Positions 35,353 through 43,535 of a stretch of DNA of 64,000 nt are shown piece by piece. Every line of letters starts with the position of its first letter. Within the stretch, counting starts at the first letter, position 1. A model generated the notes under the pieces. That model made no database searches. It had not been told where the DNA came from and saw nothing but the letters and a program-made list of their open reading frames with translations. Where the stretch lies: positions 17,726-81,725 of the forward strand of contig CALIKQ010000031.1 in assembly GCA_938017975.1 (NCBI GenBank), in the 5' to 3' direction. The DNA comes from an uncultured Pseudomonadales bacterium (GTDB lineage: Bacteria; Pseudomonadota; Gammaproteobacteria; Pseudomonadales; Azotimanducaceae). Made by a program: the position numbers and the translations under genes.

Positions 35353-35965
35353 GGACTTGTCCAAAATGTTGTTTGCTACGTTCTAAAAATTCGATTTCGG
35401 CGTCAGTTTGGACTCTGCCCAAGAGACGATTGCGATGTGGAAATCGACCAAAGCGGTCAATGATTAAAGCGTGCTCTTGAAACGACTTCAAGAAGCCCTT
35501 CAAGATTATCCTCCAGGCTTCATCGGCGTCCTCTGTGATTCGCTCGAGCTGCTCAATACCCATGCGTTGTAGTTGCGCGTTTTCCGCGTGATGAAAAGGA
35601 TGCAGCGCAAACACTTTTTCTATCGGTGAACACGGCAGATCAAGGCTTGGCCAATGCAAGCTCTGCGCAAAATTCTGTGCAATCTCGTCAAACGCGTAAG
35701 CCGCCGCAGTTCCGCGGTAGAGATGACGTGAAAACTGATCCAATAACAGAATCCGAGCTAGGATATCTCTTGCATCGATTGGAGCTTCCTCTAAAGCTGG
35801 GGACTGAGCCGATTGATGATCTTCAGAAAAACGCTGGTTGATTTCGTCGTCAAGCAGATGTCCTGATCGATACCATTGCTTCTTGGCTGCTGCGACCTTG
35901 GCCGGTGAGTAAGCAGCGGCGCCAAACCAGAATTCAAGGATCGCTGCTGTATTCACCAAGCCCAT
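35339..35965 (-). CDS. DUF924 family protein
   Basis: 208-residue all-helical protein of the DUF924 (TPR-like) family. The hallmarks are 'ILEFWFG' at the N-terminus, 'ILLLDQFSRHLYRGTAAAYAFD' (72-93), 'FALHPFHHAENAQLQ' and 'IDRFGRFPHRNRLLGR' near the C-terminus. The conserved histidines and aspartates suggest a small-molecule or metal pocket, but no activity is established for the family. It overlaps the yhhQ 3' end by 32 bases and the TPR gene 5' end by 14 bases. Confidence 0.9.
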   Translation of the reverse strand: MGLVNTAAILEFWFGAAAYSPAKVAAAKKQWYRSGHLLDDEINQRFSEDHQSAQSPALEEAPIDARDILARILLLDQFSRHLYRGTAAAYAFDEIAQNFAQSLHWPSLDLPCSPIEKVFALHPFHHAENAQLQRMGIEQLERITEDADEAWRIILKGFLKSFQEHALIIDRFGRFPHRNRLLGRVQTDAEIEFLERSKQHFGQVHGHH

Positions 35966-36713
35966 AGCCTACTTCACCCTCCTCAATGCCCAAGTAGGGC
36001 CTTAAGTAATGGACGCAAAGATACAGCGGCAAGGTGTCGAGTAGCGCCACTGTCAATTTAAAAAGGTAATTGCTGGTCATGAGTGCAAAAAGGGTCGCCG
36101 CGCTCATTGCTCCGGCCAAGAATTGAGCGCCGAAAGTAACTGCCACCACCATGAATGAATCAACGCCTTGGCTGATGATGGTGCTGCCATTATTTCGTAG
36201 CCAAAGGTGCTTGCCTTGCGTCAAGTTTTTCCAAAAATGAAACATGAAGACATCACAATATTGCGCTGCAAAATAAGCGAGCATTGAGGCAAGTACTGCG
36301 CCCGAGGTTGTTGCATAGAGCAGGGCGAAGAGCTCGACCTCGCCTTCGACGGTATCGCCGTTTGGAAGCCCTACAGGGTCTGCAAGGTTCAGGGTTTGCC
36401 AGGGAGCTTGGGTTGCTGCTGCCGGAAGAGCATCTCCAAGCCACATGAAGCCAAGAATAAAGAGATTCAGGCACAAGCCAAAAGTGACCAAAAAATTTGC
36501 TCGACGCCGGCCATAGAGTTCACTGATCAAGTCGGTACATAGAAAAGTGATCGGATAGGGCAGCACGCCAACGGCAAGCGTCCAGGGACCGAGCTCGACG
36601 AATCGTGTGATACCCAATAGATTGAGCATGGTCATGGCGCACAGAAAGATACCCGCAAGAATGAGGAATACCCGCTCACGCCGAATCAAAATTATTTCAC
36701 TAGACGGTTGCAT
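35934..36713 (-). CDS. yhhQ: Queuosine-precursor transporter YhhQ (VUT/DUF165 family)
   Basis: 259-residue membrane protein with about six helices. 'LVTFGLCLNLFILGFMWLG' and 'LPYPITFLCTDLISELYGRRRA' are the DUF165 signature. 'VLASMLAYFAAQYCDVFMFHFWK' and 'WLRNNGSTIISQGVDSFMVV' follow, as in YhhQ, which imports preQ0/preQ1 for queuosine in tRNA. ATG 36713 has AGGAG upstream; the longer frame adds residues that overlap the SDR gene. The neighbouring pterin-synthase-like protein would at first suggest queuosine synthesis, but that protein lacks the expected catalytic Cys. Confidence 0.9.
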   Translation of the reverse strand: MQPSSEIILIRRERVFLILAGIFLCAMTMLNLLGITRFVELGPWTLAVGVLPYPITFLCTDLISELYGRRRANFLVTFGLCLNLFILGFMWLGDALPAAATQAPWQTLNLADPVGLPNGDTVEGEVELFALLYATTSGAVLASMLAYFAAQYCDVFMFHFWKNLTQGKHLWLRNNGSTIISQGVDSFMVVAVTFGAQFLAGAMSAATLFALMTSNYLFKLTVALLDTLPLYLCVHYLRPYLGIEEGEVGYGLGEYSSDP

Positions 36714-36738
36714 CAAAGTCTCCTGATTGCTCGAGTCG

Positions 36739-37440
36739 CTATGATTCGATTTGACCCAAGTTGCCGTGAAGTACAGCGCCATTGATCACCGGGTTTTCGG
36801 CCGCAAAAAATAGCAGATCAGCGATTTCATCTGGTAACACCAGGCGGCCAAACGTACTGCCCGAAGCTATATCTTTGAGCACCGCTTCGCTATCGCCGAC
36901 GTGCGCACGCAGCATCTCAGTATCGGTAAACCCTGGGCAGACACAGGCGGTGTGGATCTGTGTCCCTGCCAAATCCTGACAAGTGGCGCGCATCATGCCG
37001 AGAACAGCATGCTTGCTGGTGACGTAGGTAAAAGAATTCGCCACCGCCTTCTCAGAGAGCGTTGAGCCAACGTAGATGATCGCGCTGCCTTGTTTCATGT
37101 GGGGCAGTAAAGAATGGTTAAGCTTTTGGGGCGCTGTAACATTGAGGTTTAAGATGTCATTCAAAGCGGCACCGGAAACTTCTCTGAGGCTCCCCGAAGC
37201 AAGCTTTGCGGCGTTATGAATGAGTACAATCGGCTCAAGGGGGTCTAGCTCTGGAATCACATCTCTGTTGAGCACATCGGTAATGTCATCGGCGGCGAGA
37301 TCGACGGAGACATCTTTGATGCCGTCCAAGCCTGCACTGGATCTCGATAAATTGAACACTTGATAGCCTGCTTCTGCGAAGGTAATTGCTGCGGCTTTGC
37401 CGATGCCCTTGCTCGCACCCGAGATGATTGCAGTTTTCAT
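36739..37440 (-). CDS. SDR-family oxidoreductase, possibly pteridine-type
   Basis: 233-residue short-chain dehydrogenase. The cofactor loop is 'ISGASKGIGKAA' (6-17). 'HNAA' at 75-78 replaces NNAG. The catalytic residues are S126, Y139 and K143 ('YVTSK'). 'VCPGFTDTEML' follows. The short length and 'HNAA' resemble sepiapterin-reductase-like SDRs. It starts by ATGA overlap with the pterin-synthase-like gene at 37440, which favours a pterin substrate; this is inference from context. It is 25 bases upstream of yhhQ. Confidence 0.85.
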   Translation of the reverse strand: MKTAIISGASKGIGKAAAITFAEAGYQVFNLSRSSAGLDGIKDVSVDLAADDITDVLNRDVIPELDPLEPIVLIHNAAKLASGSLREVSGAALNDILNLNVTAPQKLNHSLLPHMKQGSAIIYVGSTLSEKAVANSFTYVTSKHAVLGMMRATCQDLAGTQIHTACVCPGFTDTEMLRAHVGDSEAVLKDIASGSTFGRLVLPDEIADLLFFAAENPVINGAVLHGNLGQIES

Positions 37441-37934
37441 TCTGCCCACCACTCAGCGCATCCATCTTGGCCGGGACTCGAGGATACTTTTACGGTGATG
37501 CCCCGGATGTCGTGATCAGTGACTGCTTTGATGGCTAGAATTTTGGTTAAAAAGTAATGTGAAAATTCTTCGACGGTCGTGTTTGCGATGGGCAAAATTA
37601 AAACATCCCGAGGTAAAAAGGGGATGCGCTCTTCGTTGAAAACGGCGACGGTATAGCTGTCCTCTTCGATTATTTTAAGGTGCGGAGACAAGGCGGGTAG
37701 GAGCATTTTTTCATCGATCTCATCGCATAGCGCGCGTATCTGCTTTTTGATGATCGCGTAATCGAACATGAGACCCGAATCGTCCACCGGCGCCGTGATT
37801 TGGCACGCCACCTGAAAGTTATGCCCGTGTAAATCTTCACGCTCAGTGGCGCTGAAGATGGTGAAGTGCGCTGCCGAAAAGTTCATGGCCTGTTTCGCGA
37901 CCTCAATTCGGGCTAGTCGTATCGCTTGTGTCAT
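37437..37934 (-). CDS. 6-pyruvoyl-tetrahydropterin synthase/QueD family protein
   Basis: 165-residue T-fold protein. Zinc ligands are visible: H23 in 'NFSAAHF' and H36/H38 in 'DLHGHNFQV'. 'ANTTVEEFSHYF' and 'KVSSSPGQDGCAEWW' are further family motifs. The Cys that QueD carries in its CxxxHGH motif is Arg32 here ('REDLHGH'), with Glu residues on both sides, and no Cys occupies the mammalian PTPS place either. It may therefore be a PTPS-III-like or otherwise altered enzyme rather than a true QueD. It heads the overlapping six-gene operon and is coupled to an SDR, fitting pterin chemistry. It is divergent from the SDR at 38051. Confidence 0.85.
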   Translation of the reverse strand: MTQAIRLARIEVAKQAMNFSAAHFTIFSATEREDLHGHNFQVACQITAPVDDSGLMFDYAIIKKQIRALCDEIDEKMLLPALSPHLKIIEEDSYTVAVFNEERIPFLPRDVLILPIANTTVEEFSHYFLTKILAIKAVTDHDIRGITVKVSSSPGQDGCAEWWAE

Positions 37935-38050
37935 AGGTAAACCTCGATGATGTTGGGGAGTGTATCGTAGTCAAAGTGAGGGCGCGACTACCCTAGGCAA
38001 GGGCAGTTGTATTTGAGAGACTGAGGGACACTCACTGCGAAGGAAAGACA

Positions 38051-38830
38051 ATGCCCCGTCTGACTCAATTAAGTCGATCAATCTCAGGAAAAGTTGCCAT
38101 TATCACAGGGGCCGGCAGCGGTATGGGGCGCGCGACCGCTCAACTGTTTGCCGATGAGGGCGCCAGTGTGGCATTGATCGACGTCAATGAAGCGGGGCTT
38201 GAGACGGTAAGGCAAGAAATTCACGAAGCTGGGTATCCTGTCCGCGCTTGGGTTTTAGATCTGACCGATCGTGGGGCCATCGTGCAGGTGGTTGAAGAAA
38301 TCGCTGCGCATTTTGGCGCGATCGATATCGTGATCAACAATGCAGGGATTTCGATACCGGCACCGATCGACAGCGATCATTATATTGAAGCGTGGGACAA
38401 GGTCGTCAGCGTTTTGTTAACCGCGCAAACCCTGATGGTTCGGGCGGCTTTGCCGTATCTGAGAGCCTCTGAGGGTGGGCGGATCGTTAATATTGCCTCG
38501 ACTGAAGGCCTGGGAGCGACCAAATATGGCGGTCCTTATACGGCGGCAAAAACAGGCGTCATTGGGCTGACTCGATCGATGGCGGTAGAATTCGGGCGAG
38601 AGGGGATCACCGTTAATTGCGTGTGTCCTGGGCCAATCAATACTGGGATGACCGCCGCAATTGACGCCGAATCGAAGGTCATCTTTGCTAAGAGGCGCAC
38701 TGCGATTGGGCGCTATGGTGATCCGGAAGAAGTGGCGCACGCCACGCTCGGTCTGGTGCTGCCTGCGATGCAGTATGTCACCGGCGTTGTCTTGCCTGCT
38801 GACGGCGGCTTAACCATCAAAAATGCTTGA
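38051..38830 (+). CDS. SDR-family NAD(P)-dependent oxidoreductase
   Basis: 259-residue classical SDR of the FabG-like group. Motifs: 'TGAGSGMG' (19-26), 'NNAG' (96-99), S150, Y163, K167 ('YTAAK') and 'VCPGPINTGM'. Residue D44 of 'LIDVNEAG' after beta-2 favours NAD+ over NADP+. 'VTGVVLPADGGL' closes the fold. GGAAAG upstream supports the ATG. It stands alone on the plus strand, divergent from the pterin operon and convergent with atuA. Alcohol dehydrogenase activity on an unknown substrate is likely. Confidence 0.9.
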   Translation: MPRLTQLSRSISGKVAIITGAGSGMGRATAQLFADEGASVALIDVNEAGLETVRQEIHEAGYPVRAWVLDLTDRGAIVQVVEEIAAHFGAIDIVINNAGISIPAPIDSDHYIEAWDKVVSVLLTAQTLMVRAALPYLRASEGGRIVNIASTEGLGATKYGGPYTAAKTGVIGLTRSMAVEFGREGITVNCVCPGPINTGMTAAIDAESKVIFAKRRTAIGRYGDPEEVAHATLGLVLPAMQYVTGVVLPADGGLTIKNA

Positions 38831-38959
38831 CGGCGCGCCGCTTGCCAGCGCTAGAGGCTCTGTCCAGATAGCTCATCGGATGGTGGCGCAGATAAACTCT
38901 TTTGGGCTTTCATCATAATGGCTTTGCAACAAGCCTTATTGCAGCTGCCTGCAGAACGC

Positions 38960-40726
38960 TCAGTTTAGCAATGCTTCAGGCACAATGATTGACTTCATTC
39001 GAAGGTACTCCCCGAAAGATTTTGCCTGGCCATCGATGCGGTTATTCGAAGAAACCCCGTCTTTTAAAATGCCTCGGATATAGAAGTTGAGCGATCGCAT
39101 ATTGGGTAGCTCGTATCGTTCGATGTCGTATTGTGCGACATCCGGACAAAGCCGCTTAAATTCATCAACCGTTAGATAATCGTGAAGAAAGGCGTAACTT
39201 GTGTCGGTCTTTGCCCAAACACCGCAATTGGCATTGCCGCCTTTATCCCCAGATCGTGTTCCAAACAGGCGGCCAAAAGGAATCTCAGTCGTAGATCCGG
39301 TAGGCAGCGGCGCGAGTGTGATTGGCAGTTCTTGATAGTACTTAGGTTCAAGGTCGAGCCTTTGTGTGGGTAGTATCTCGATGGTTTCTCCATCAATGTG
39401 GAGCCGTTCAGTGACCTTTTGACTGTCGATCATTGCGGGCCAATAGACGATGGTCGGTGCGCCGCCACCCATGCTGTTTCCCCGACCGGTGTTCCCTGGG
39501 ACGGTTGCGAGTCCAAGCTCTGTAATTTTAGCTTGGAAAAGCCGCCCAACCTTTTTGGGGTCAGCAGAAACGCAGGTGATGCGCAGCGCTGCGTGACCTT
39601 CTTCGTTGGTTGCTGGATTTTCCTTGTCTGAACGAATGAGCTGGACTTCGACATCGTCGAACTGCTCCCTGCCGCCCAGGTTGTGGAAAATTTGCTCGAG
39701 ATAAAGTGTTGCTTTTTTCTCGATATCAAGTCCGGTCAGCAAAATTTCTACGCCGTTTCGGAACATTCCTTTCGTATTAATGCAGACCTTGTGGGTTGGC
39801 GGTGGACTGCTGCCCCGACATCCAGAGACTCTGACTTGATGTTCTCCAACATCTTCAATTTTCAACGTATCAAAGTGTGCGATCACGTCTGGGTTGTAGT
39901 AGGCCGGTGTAGAAATCTCGTATAAGAGTTGGGCGGTGATTGTTCCTGATGAGATCAGGCCGCCGGTGCCTGGGTGTTTGGTAATGGTGAAACTTCCATC
40001 TGCTTCTATTTCTGCAATGGGATAGCCAACGTTGATATAGGTTGGCACCTCATCGATGAACGAGTAGTTCCCTCCACAGCATTGAGCGCCGCATTCGATG
40101 ATATGTCCGGCCGTTAATGCGCCAGCAAGCGCGTCATAGTCATTTCGCGCCCAATTAAATTTCCAAGCGGCAGGACCAATGACGACAGCTGCATCGGTCA
40201 CTCTCGGGCAGATCACAATGTCGGCTCCCAGATCCAATGCCTCTTTGATTGACCAGGCACCAAAGTAGGTATTCGCAGTGACCACGTCGTTTTCACATTC
40301 GCTGAGCGGTCTGTTTTGATCAATATTGACGAAAGCTTCACCGCTGGCCTGTAGTGCGCTCAGTTCGGGCATGAGGTCGTCACCGTCGATGTAAGCGACT
40401 TTCGCCGTAATGCCTTTCTCCTTGAGTATTCTTTCGACTTCAACGGTCATGCCTGCTGGATTGAGTCCGCCTGCATTGGTTACGATCTTGATGCCCTTAG
40501 CGACACACAGTTCGACGACATCCTCGAGCTGTTTGAGAAAGGTCCCAACGTAACCCATATGGGCGCCGCGTTGTTCTCGCTGATCGTAGAGAATTTTCAT
40601 GGTCAATTCGGCGAGATAGTCTCCCGTCAATACATCGATGGGGCCGCCCTCGACCATTTCTTTGGCGGCGGCCAGTCGATCGCCATAAAACCCGCTGCAA
40701 TTTCCAATTCGAATAGTCTCTTTCAT
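38960..40726 (-). CDS. atuA: AtuA-family protein (acyclic terpene utilisation, DUF1446)
   Basis: 588-residue protein with a DUF1446/AtuA core and a C-terminal AtuA-like domain. The start 'IRIGNCSGFYGDRLAAA' and 'TGDYLAELTMKIL' are the core signature. 'ICPRVTDAAVVIGPAAW' and 'CGAQCCGGNYS' follow. The C-terminal 'LFGTRSGDKGGNANCGVWA' begins the second domain. AtuA is needed for growth on citronellol and geraniol in Pseudomonas, but its biochemical role is unsettled; some relatives occur with other acyl-CoA pathways. It is the last gene of the operon with carboxyltransferase, biotin carboxylase and hydratase, and has AGGAGAAG upstream. Confidence 0.92.
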   Translation of the reverse strand: MKETIRIGNCSGFYGDRLAAAKEMVEGGPIDVLTGDYLAELTMKILYDQREQRGAHMGYVGTFLKQLEDVVELCVAKGIKIVTNAGGLNPAGMTVEVERILKEKGITAKVAYIDGDDLMPELSALQASGEAFVNIDQNRPLSECENDVVTANTYFGAWSIKEALDLGADIVICPRVTDAAVVIGPAAWKFNWARNDYDALAGALTAGHIIECGAQCCGGNYSFIDEVPTYINVGYPIAEIEADGSFTITKHPGTGGLISSGTITAQLLYEISTPAYYNPDVIAHFDTLKIEDVGEHQVRVSGCRGSSPPPTHKVCINTKGMFRNGVEILLTGLDIEKKATLYLEQIFHNLGGREQFDDVEVQLIRSDKENPATNEEGHAALRITCVSADPKKVGRLFQAKITELGLATVPGNTGRGNSMGGGAPTIVYWPAMIDSQKVTERLHIDGETIEILPTQRLDLEPKYYQELPITLAPLPTGSTTEIPFGRLFGTRSGDKGGNANCGVWAKTDTSYAFLHDYLTVDEFKRLCPDVAQYDIERYELPNMRSLNFYIRGILKDGVSSNNRIDGQAKSFGEYLRMKSIIVPEALLN

Positions 40727-40768
40727 AAACTTCTCCTGAGTCGCGAATGAATCGCCAGCGTCTAGATT

Positions 40769-41545
40769 TTAGGATTGACTCACCCAGCTGGGTTTGCGTT
40801 TTTCGCGGAAGGAGGCCATCCCTTCAGCCCCCTCTTCTGATTGGAACATCTCCACGCTCCATTTCGCGGTTTCAGCAAATGCCTCTTCTCTCGGGCGCCC
40901 GGCCATCTCTCGAACGAGTCGTTTGCACTCTTTGACGGCGATTGGACCGCCAAGATTGATCATGGCGACTTCTTCATTGACCGCGGCAATTAGCTGGTCG
41001 GCCGGAACAGCACGGTGGGCAAGGCCAAAGGATGTGGCTTGGATGCCGTTGAAACGCTCACCGGTGATGAACAGTTTCATAGCGTGGTGCGTTCCTAGTT
41101 TTGGAAGGCAAACGACGCTGATGACGGCTGGGATGACACCGATCCTGACTTCAGAAAAACTGCAGATGACGTCCTCGACGATCACGACGATGTCCGCAGC
41201 ACCAACAAGGCCGAGCCCTCCAGCAAAGGCTGCGCCATTGACCGCTGCAATAACGGGTTTTGGACTGTCTTGGATCTCGGCCAAAACTTCGGCATAGGGC
41301 ACTGACTTCTCCCCTGAAATTGCGGCGCCGGGCGGGCTTTTTAGGTCGGCACCGGCACAAAAGGCCGGGCCCTTTCCGGTGATGACAATAGAGCGTACCC
41401 GGTCATCATCGTTGGCTGCCTTGAGGTGCGCGTAAAGCTGGTTTACGAGAGCCGCGGAGAGTGCATTGCGGTTGCTTGGGCGATTCAGCGTGATCCATGC
41501 TGCGCCGTTTTCAATCTTATAGAGAGTGGCTTGGGTTTCATCCAT
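40769..41545 (-). CDS. Methylglutaconyl/isohexenylglutaconyl-CoA hydratase-like enzyme (AUH/AtuE/LiuC)
   Basis: 258-residue crotonase. The motifs are 'GKGPAFCAGADLKSPP', 'VNGAAFAGGLGLVGAADIV' and 'CSFSEVRIGVIPAVIS', the last being characteristic of the AUH/LiuC/AtuE group with Glu at the hydratase position. It would hydrate the 3-alkylglutaconyl-CoA made by the upstream biotin-dependent carboxylase. It starts 10 bases after the biotin carboxylase stop, with AAGGAAAC as ribosome site, and lies 42 bases before atuA. Whether the natural chain is C6 (leucine) or C11 (geranyl) cannot be told from sequence; atuA next door favours the terpene type. Confidence 0.88.
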   Translation of the reverse strand: MDETQATLYKIENGAAWITLNRPSNRNALSAALVNQLYAHLKAANDDDRVRSIVITGKGPAFCAGADLKSPPGAAISGEKSVPYAEVLAEIQDSPKPVIAAVNGAAFAGGLGLVGAADIVVIVEDVICSFSEVRIGVIPAVISVVCLPKLGTHHAMKLFITGERFNGIQATSFGLAHRAVPADQLIAAVNEEVAMINLGGPIAVKECKRLVREMAGRPREEAFAETAKWSVEMFQSEEGAEGMASFREKRKPSWVSQS

Positions 41546-41555
41546 GGACGTTTCC

Positions 41556-43535
41556 TTATTCTTCGTCTTGAGCCATTTCGATCAATAGCTCCCCGTTAGC
41601 AACTTGATCACCTTCGTCAACTTTGATGGCCGCGATTGCTCCGGCCTTGGGTGCGACAATCTGATGCTCCATCTTCATTGCCTCGAGAATCATCAGGGTC
41701 TCTCCTTTTTCGACTTCGGCACCGATACGTGTTTTGAGTGCGAGCACCTTACCTGGCATGGGTGCGGTCAAACCGCCACCCAGTTCACCCGCATCTTTGC
41801 TCGGGAATCTGGGTAGGCAACCTAGGGTGATATCGCCCTCTGGTCCATGGACAAGCAGCTCATCATCTAGACGGTCAACATGGAATTTGACTCGGCAAGC
41901 GTCAATACGGCAGTCAACCAAGCCCTTTCCTGCTTCATAAATTTCGACATTGTAGGTTTGGCCAGCAATGTCGAAATGAAGGCTCTGATCTCGCAACGTC
42001 CGATACTCTAGGTTTAAAACTTCGTCTCCTGAAGACAGCGCAAGGCGCTGAGGCGGTAAATGTGAGTTTCTCCAGCCCCTTGGAATGCCCTTGAGTACCT
42101 TGGCAGCTTGCGCACGTTTAGCCCTGAGCTCGACCGCTGAGGCGATGGCTGCTTGCCTCAGATAATTCTCAGAGGGTGTGTGGCTGCGTGCAGGGTTGAC
42201 TCGCTCAATAAAGTCAGTGGTGGTGTCGCCGTCGACGAATGCATCTGTTCGTAGGGTTGAGACCAGAAAATCTCGGTTGGTGGTGAGACCTTGTATTCGG
42301 GTTGTCTCTAAAACTCGCGCTAAGCGCGTAATGGCCTCATTTCGCGTTTTCGCATGCACAATTACTTTGGCAATCATTGGATCAAACTGGGTACCAATTA
42401 TGCTGCCAGCTTCGATGCCTGAATCAAAACGAGCCTTTGCGACGATCGACGGCTGCCACGCTTTCACCGTTCCGGGTGAGGGCAAAAAGTTTTTTGATGG
42501 ATTCTCTGCATACAGTCTTGCTTCGATTGCATGGCCATCAATCTGAAGATCGTCTTGCGCAAATGCTAGGGCTTGTCCCTCGGCAATTCTAATTTGCTCT
42601 CGAACCAGATCTAGACCGGTAATTTCCTCGGTAATTGGATGCTCCACCTGCAAACGCGTATTGACCTCAAGGAAGAAAAACTCTTCGCCAGCCAGCAAAA
42701 ACTCAACGGTTCCAGCAGAGTAATAGCCAATGGCTTTAGCTGCAGCGACCGCCGCATCCCCCATCGCGGCACGAATGCCAGGCGTCACAGCTGGGGAGGG
42801 TGCTTCTTCGATGATCTTTTGATGGCGACGCTGGATTGAACACTCTCGTTCAAAGCAGTGCACAACGTTGCCGTGCTGGTCCCCTAGGACTTGTATCTCG
42901 ACATGGCGCGATTCATTGAGCCAGCGCTCCAGAAAGACAGTATCGTCTCCAAACGCTGAGCCAGCCTCACGTTTAGCAGAGGCAACAGCCGCTTCGAGCG
43001 CATCAGGGGTCTCAACAATGCGCATGCCGCGCCCGCCGCCTCCAGCTGACGCCTTCACCAGAACCGGATAGCCGATTTCGGCACCCGCCGCCTCTAAGTC
43101 CTCATCCCCTGTAAGCGCAATTGCGTTGAGGGTGGGGACTCCTGCTTTTTGCATCAAACTTTTAGCAGAAAGTTTATCGCCCATTTGCTCAATGGCATGT
43201 GTTGAGGGTCCGATAAAAGTGATGCCCTCCTTTGCGATGGCCTCAGCGAAAGCCGTATTTTCAGATAAAAAGCCATAACCTGGATGCAGAGCATCTGCAC
43301 CGCTTATTTTGCAAGCCTCTAGAACTTTTGCAGTATCAAGGTAGGTTTCTCCAGGGGTGGTTCCCGTGAGCGCAACAGCGGTGTCGGCCTCGAGAACGAA
43401 CGGCGCATTGGCATCACTGTCGGAATAGATAGCGACGGTTGCAATACCCATATCTTTAGCAGTTCGGATGATTCTTCGAGCGATCTCGCCGCGATTGGCG
43501 ATAAGAATTTTACGAATGGGTCTTACATTCTCCAT
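41556..43535 (-). CDS. Biotin carboxylase/BCCP alpha subunit of a 3-methylcrotonyl/geranyl-CoA-type carboxylase
   Basis: 659-residue biotin enzyme. It has a biotin-carboxylase domain ('RKILIANRGEIARRII' start, 'HPGYGFLSENTAF', the ATP-grasp 'KASAGGGGRGMRIV' and 'EVNTRLQVEHPITEEITGLD'). A linker domain and a C-terminal biotinyl domain follow, with 'EAMKM' at about 618-622 (biotin on K621). It uses ATP and bicarbonate to carboxylate biotin, which the beta subunit then uses. The ATG overlaps the beta gene by 13 bases, with AAGGAG at seven bases. In Pseudomonas the equivalents are LiuD and AtuF. Confidence 0.93.
   Translation of the reverse strand: MENVRPIRKILIANRGEIARRIIRTAKDMGIATVAIYSDSDANAPFVLEADTAVALTGTTPGETYLDTAKVLEACKISGADALHPGYGFLSENTAFAEAIAKEGITFIGPSTHAIEQMGDKLSAKSLMQKAGVPTLNAIALTGDEDLEAAGAEIGYPVLVKASAGGGGRGMRIVETPDALEAAVASAKREAGSAFGDDTVFLERWLNESRHVEIQVLGDQHGNVVHCFERECSIQRRHQKIIEEAPSPAVTPGIRAAMGDAAVAAAKAIGYYSAGTVEFLLAGEEFFFLEVNTRLQVEHPITEEITGLDLVREQIRIAEGQALAFAQDDLQIDGHAIEARLYAENPSKNFLPSPGTVKAWQPSIVAKARFDSGIEAGSIIGTQFDPMIAKVIVHAKTRNEAITRLARVLETTRIQGLTTNRDFLVSTLRTDAFVDGDTTTDFIERVNPARSHTPSENYLRQAAIASAVELRAKRAQAAKVLKGIPRGWRNSHLPPQRLALSSGDEVLNLEYRTLRDQSLHFDIAGQTYNVEIYEAGKGLVDCRIDACRVKFHVDRLDDELLVHGPEGDITLGCLPRFPSKDAGELGGGLTAPMPGKVLALKTRIGAEVEKGETLMILEAMKMEHQIVAPKAGAIAAIKVDEGDQVANGELLIEMAQDEE

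Noticed and set aside
42178..42546. 122-codon plus-strand frame inside the biotin carboxylase gene
   Set aside because: Antisense shadow of a confidently identified gene.
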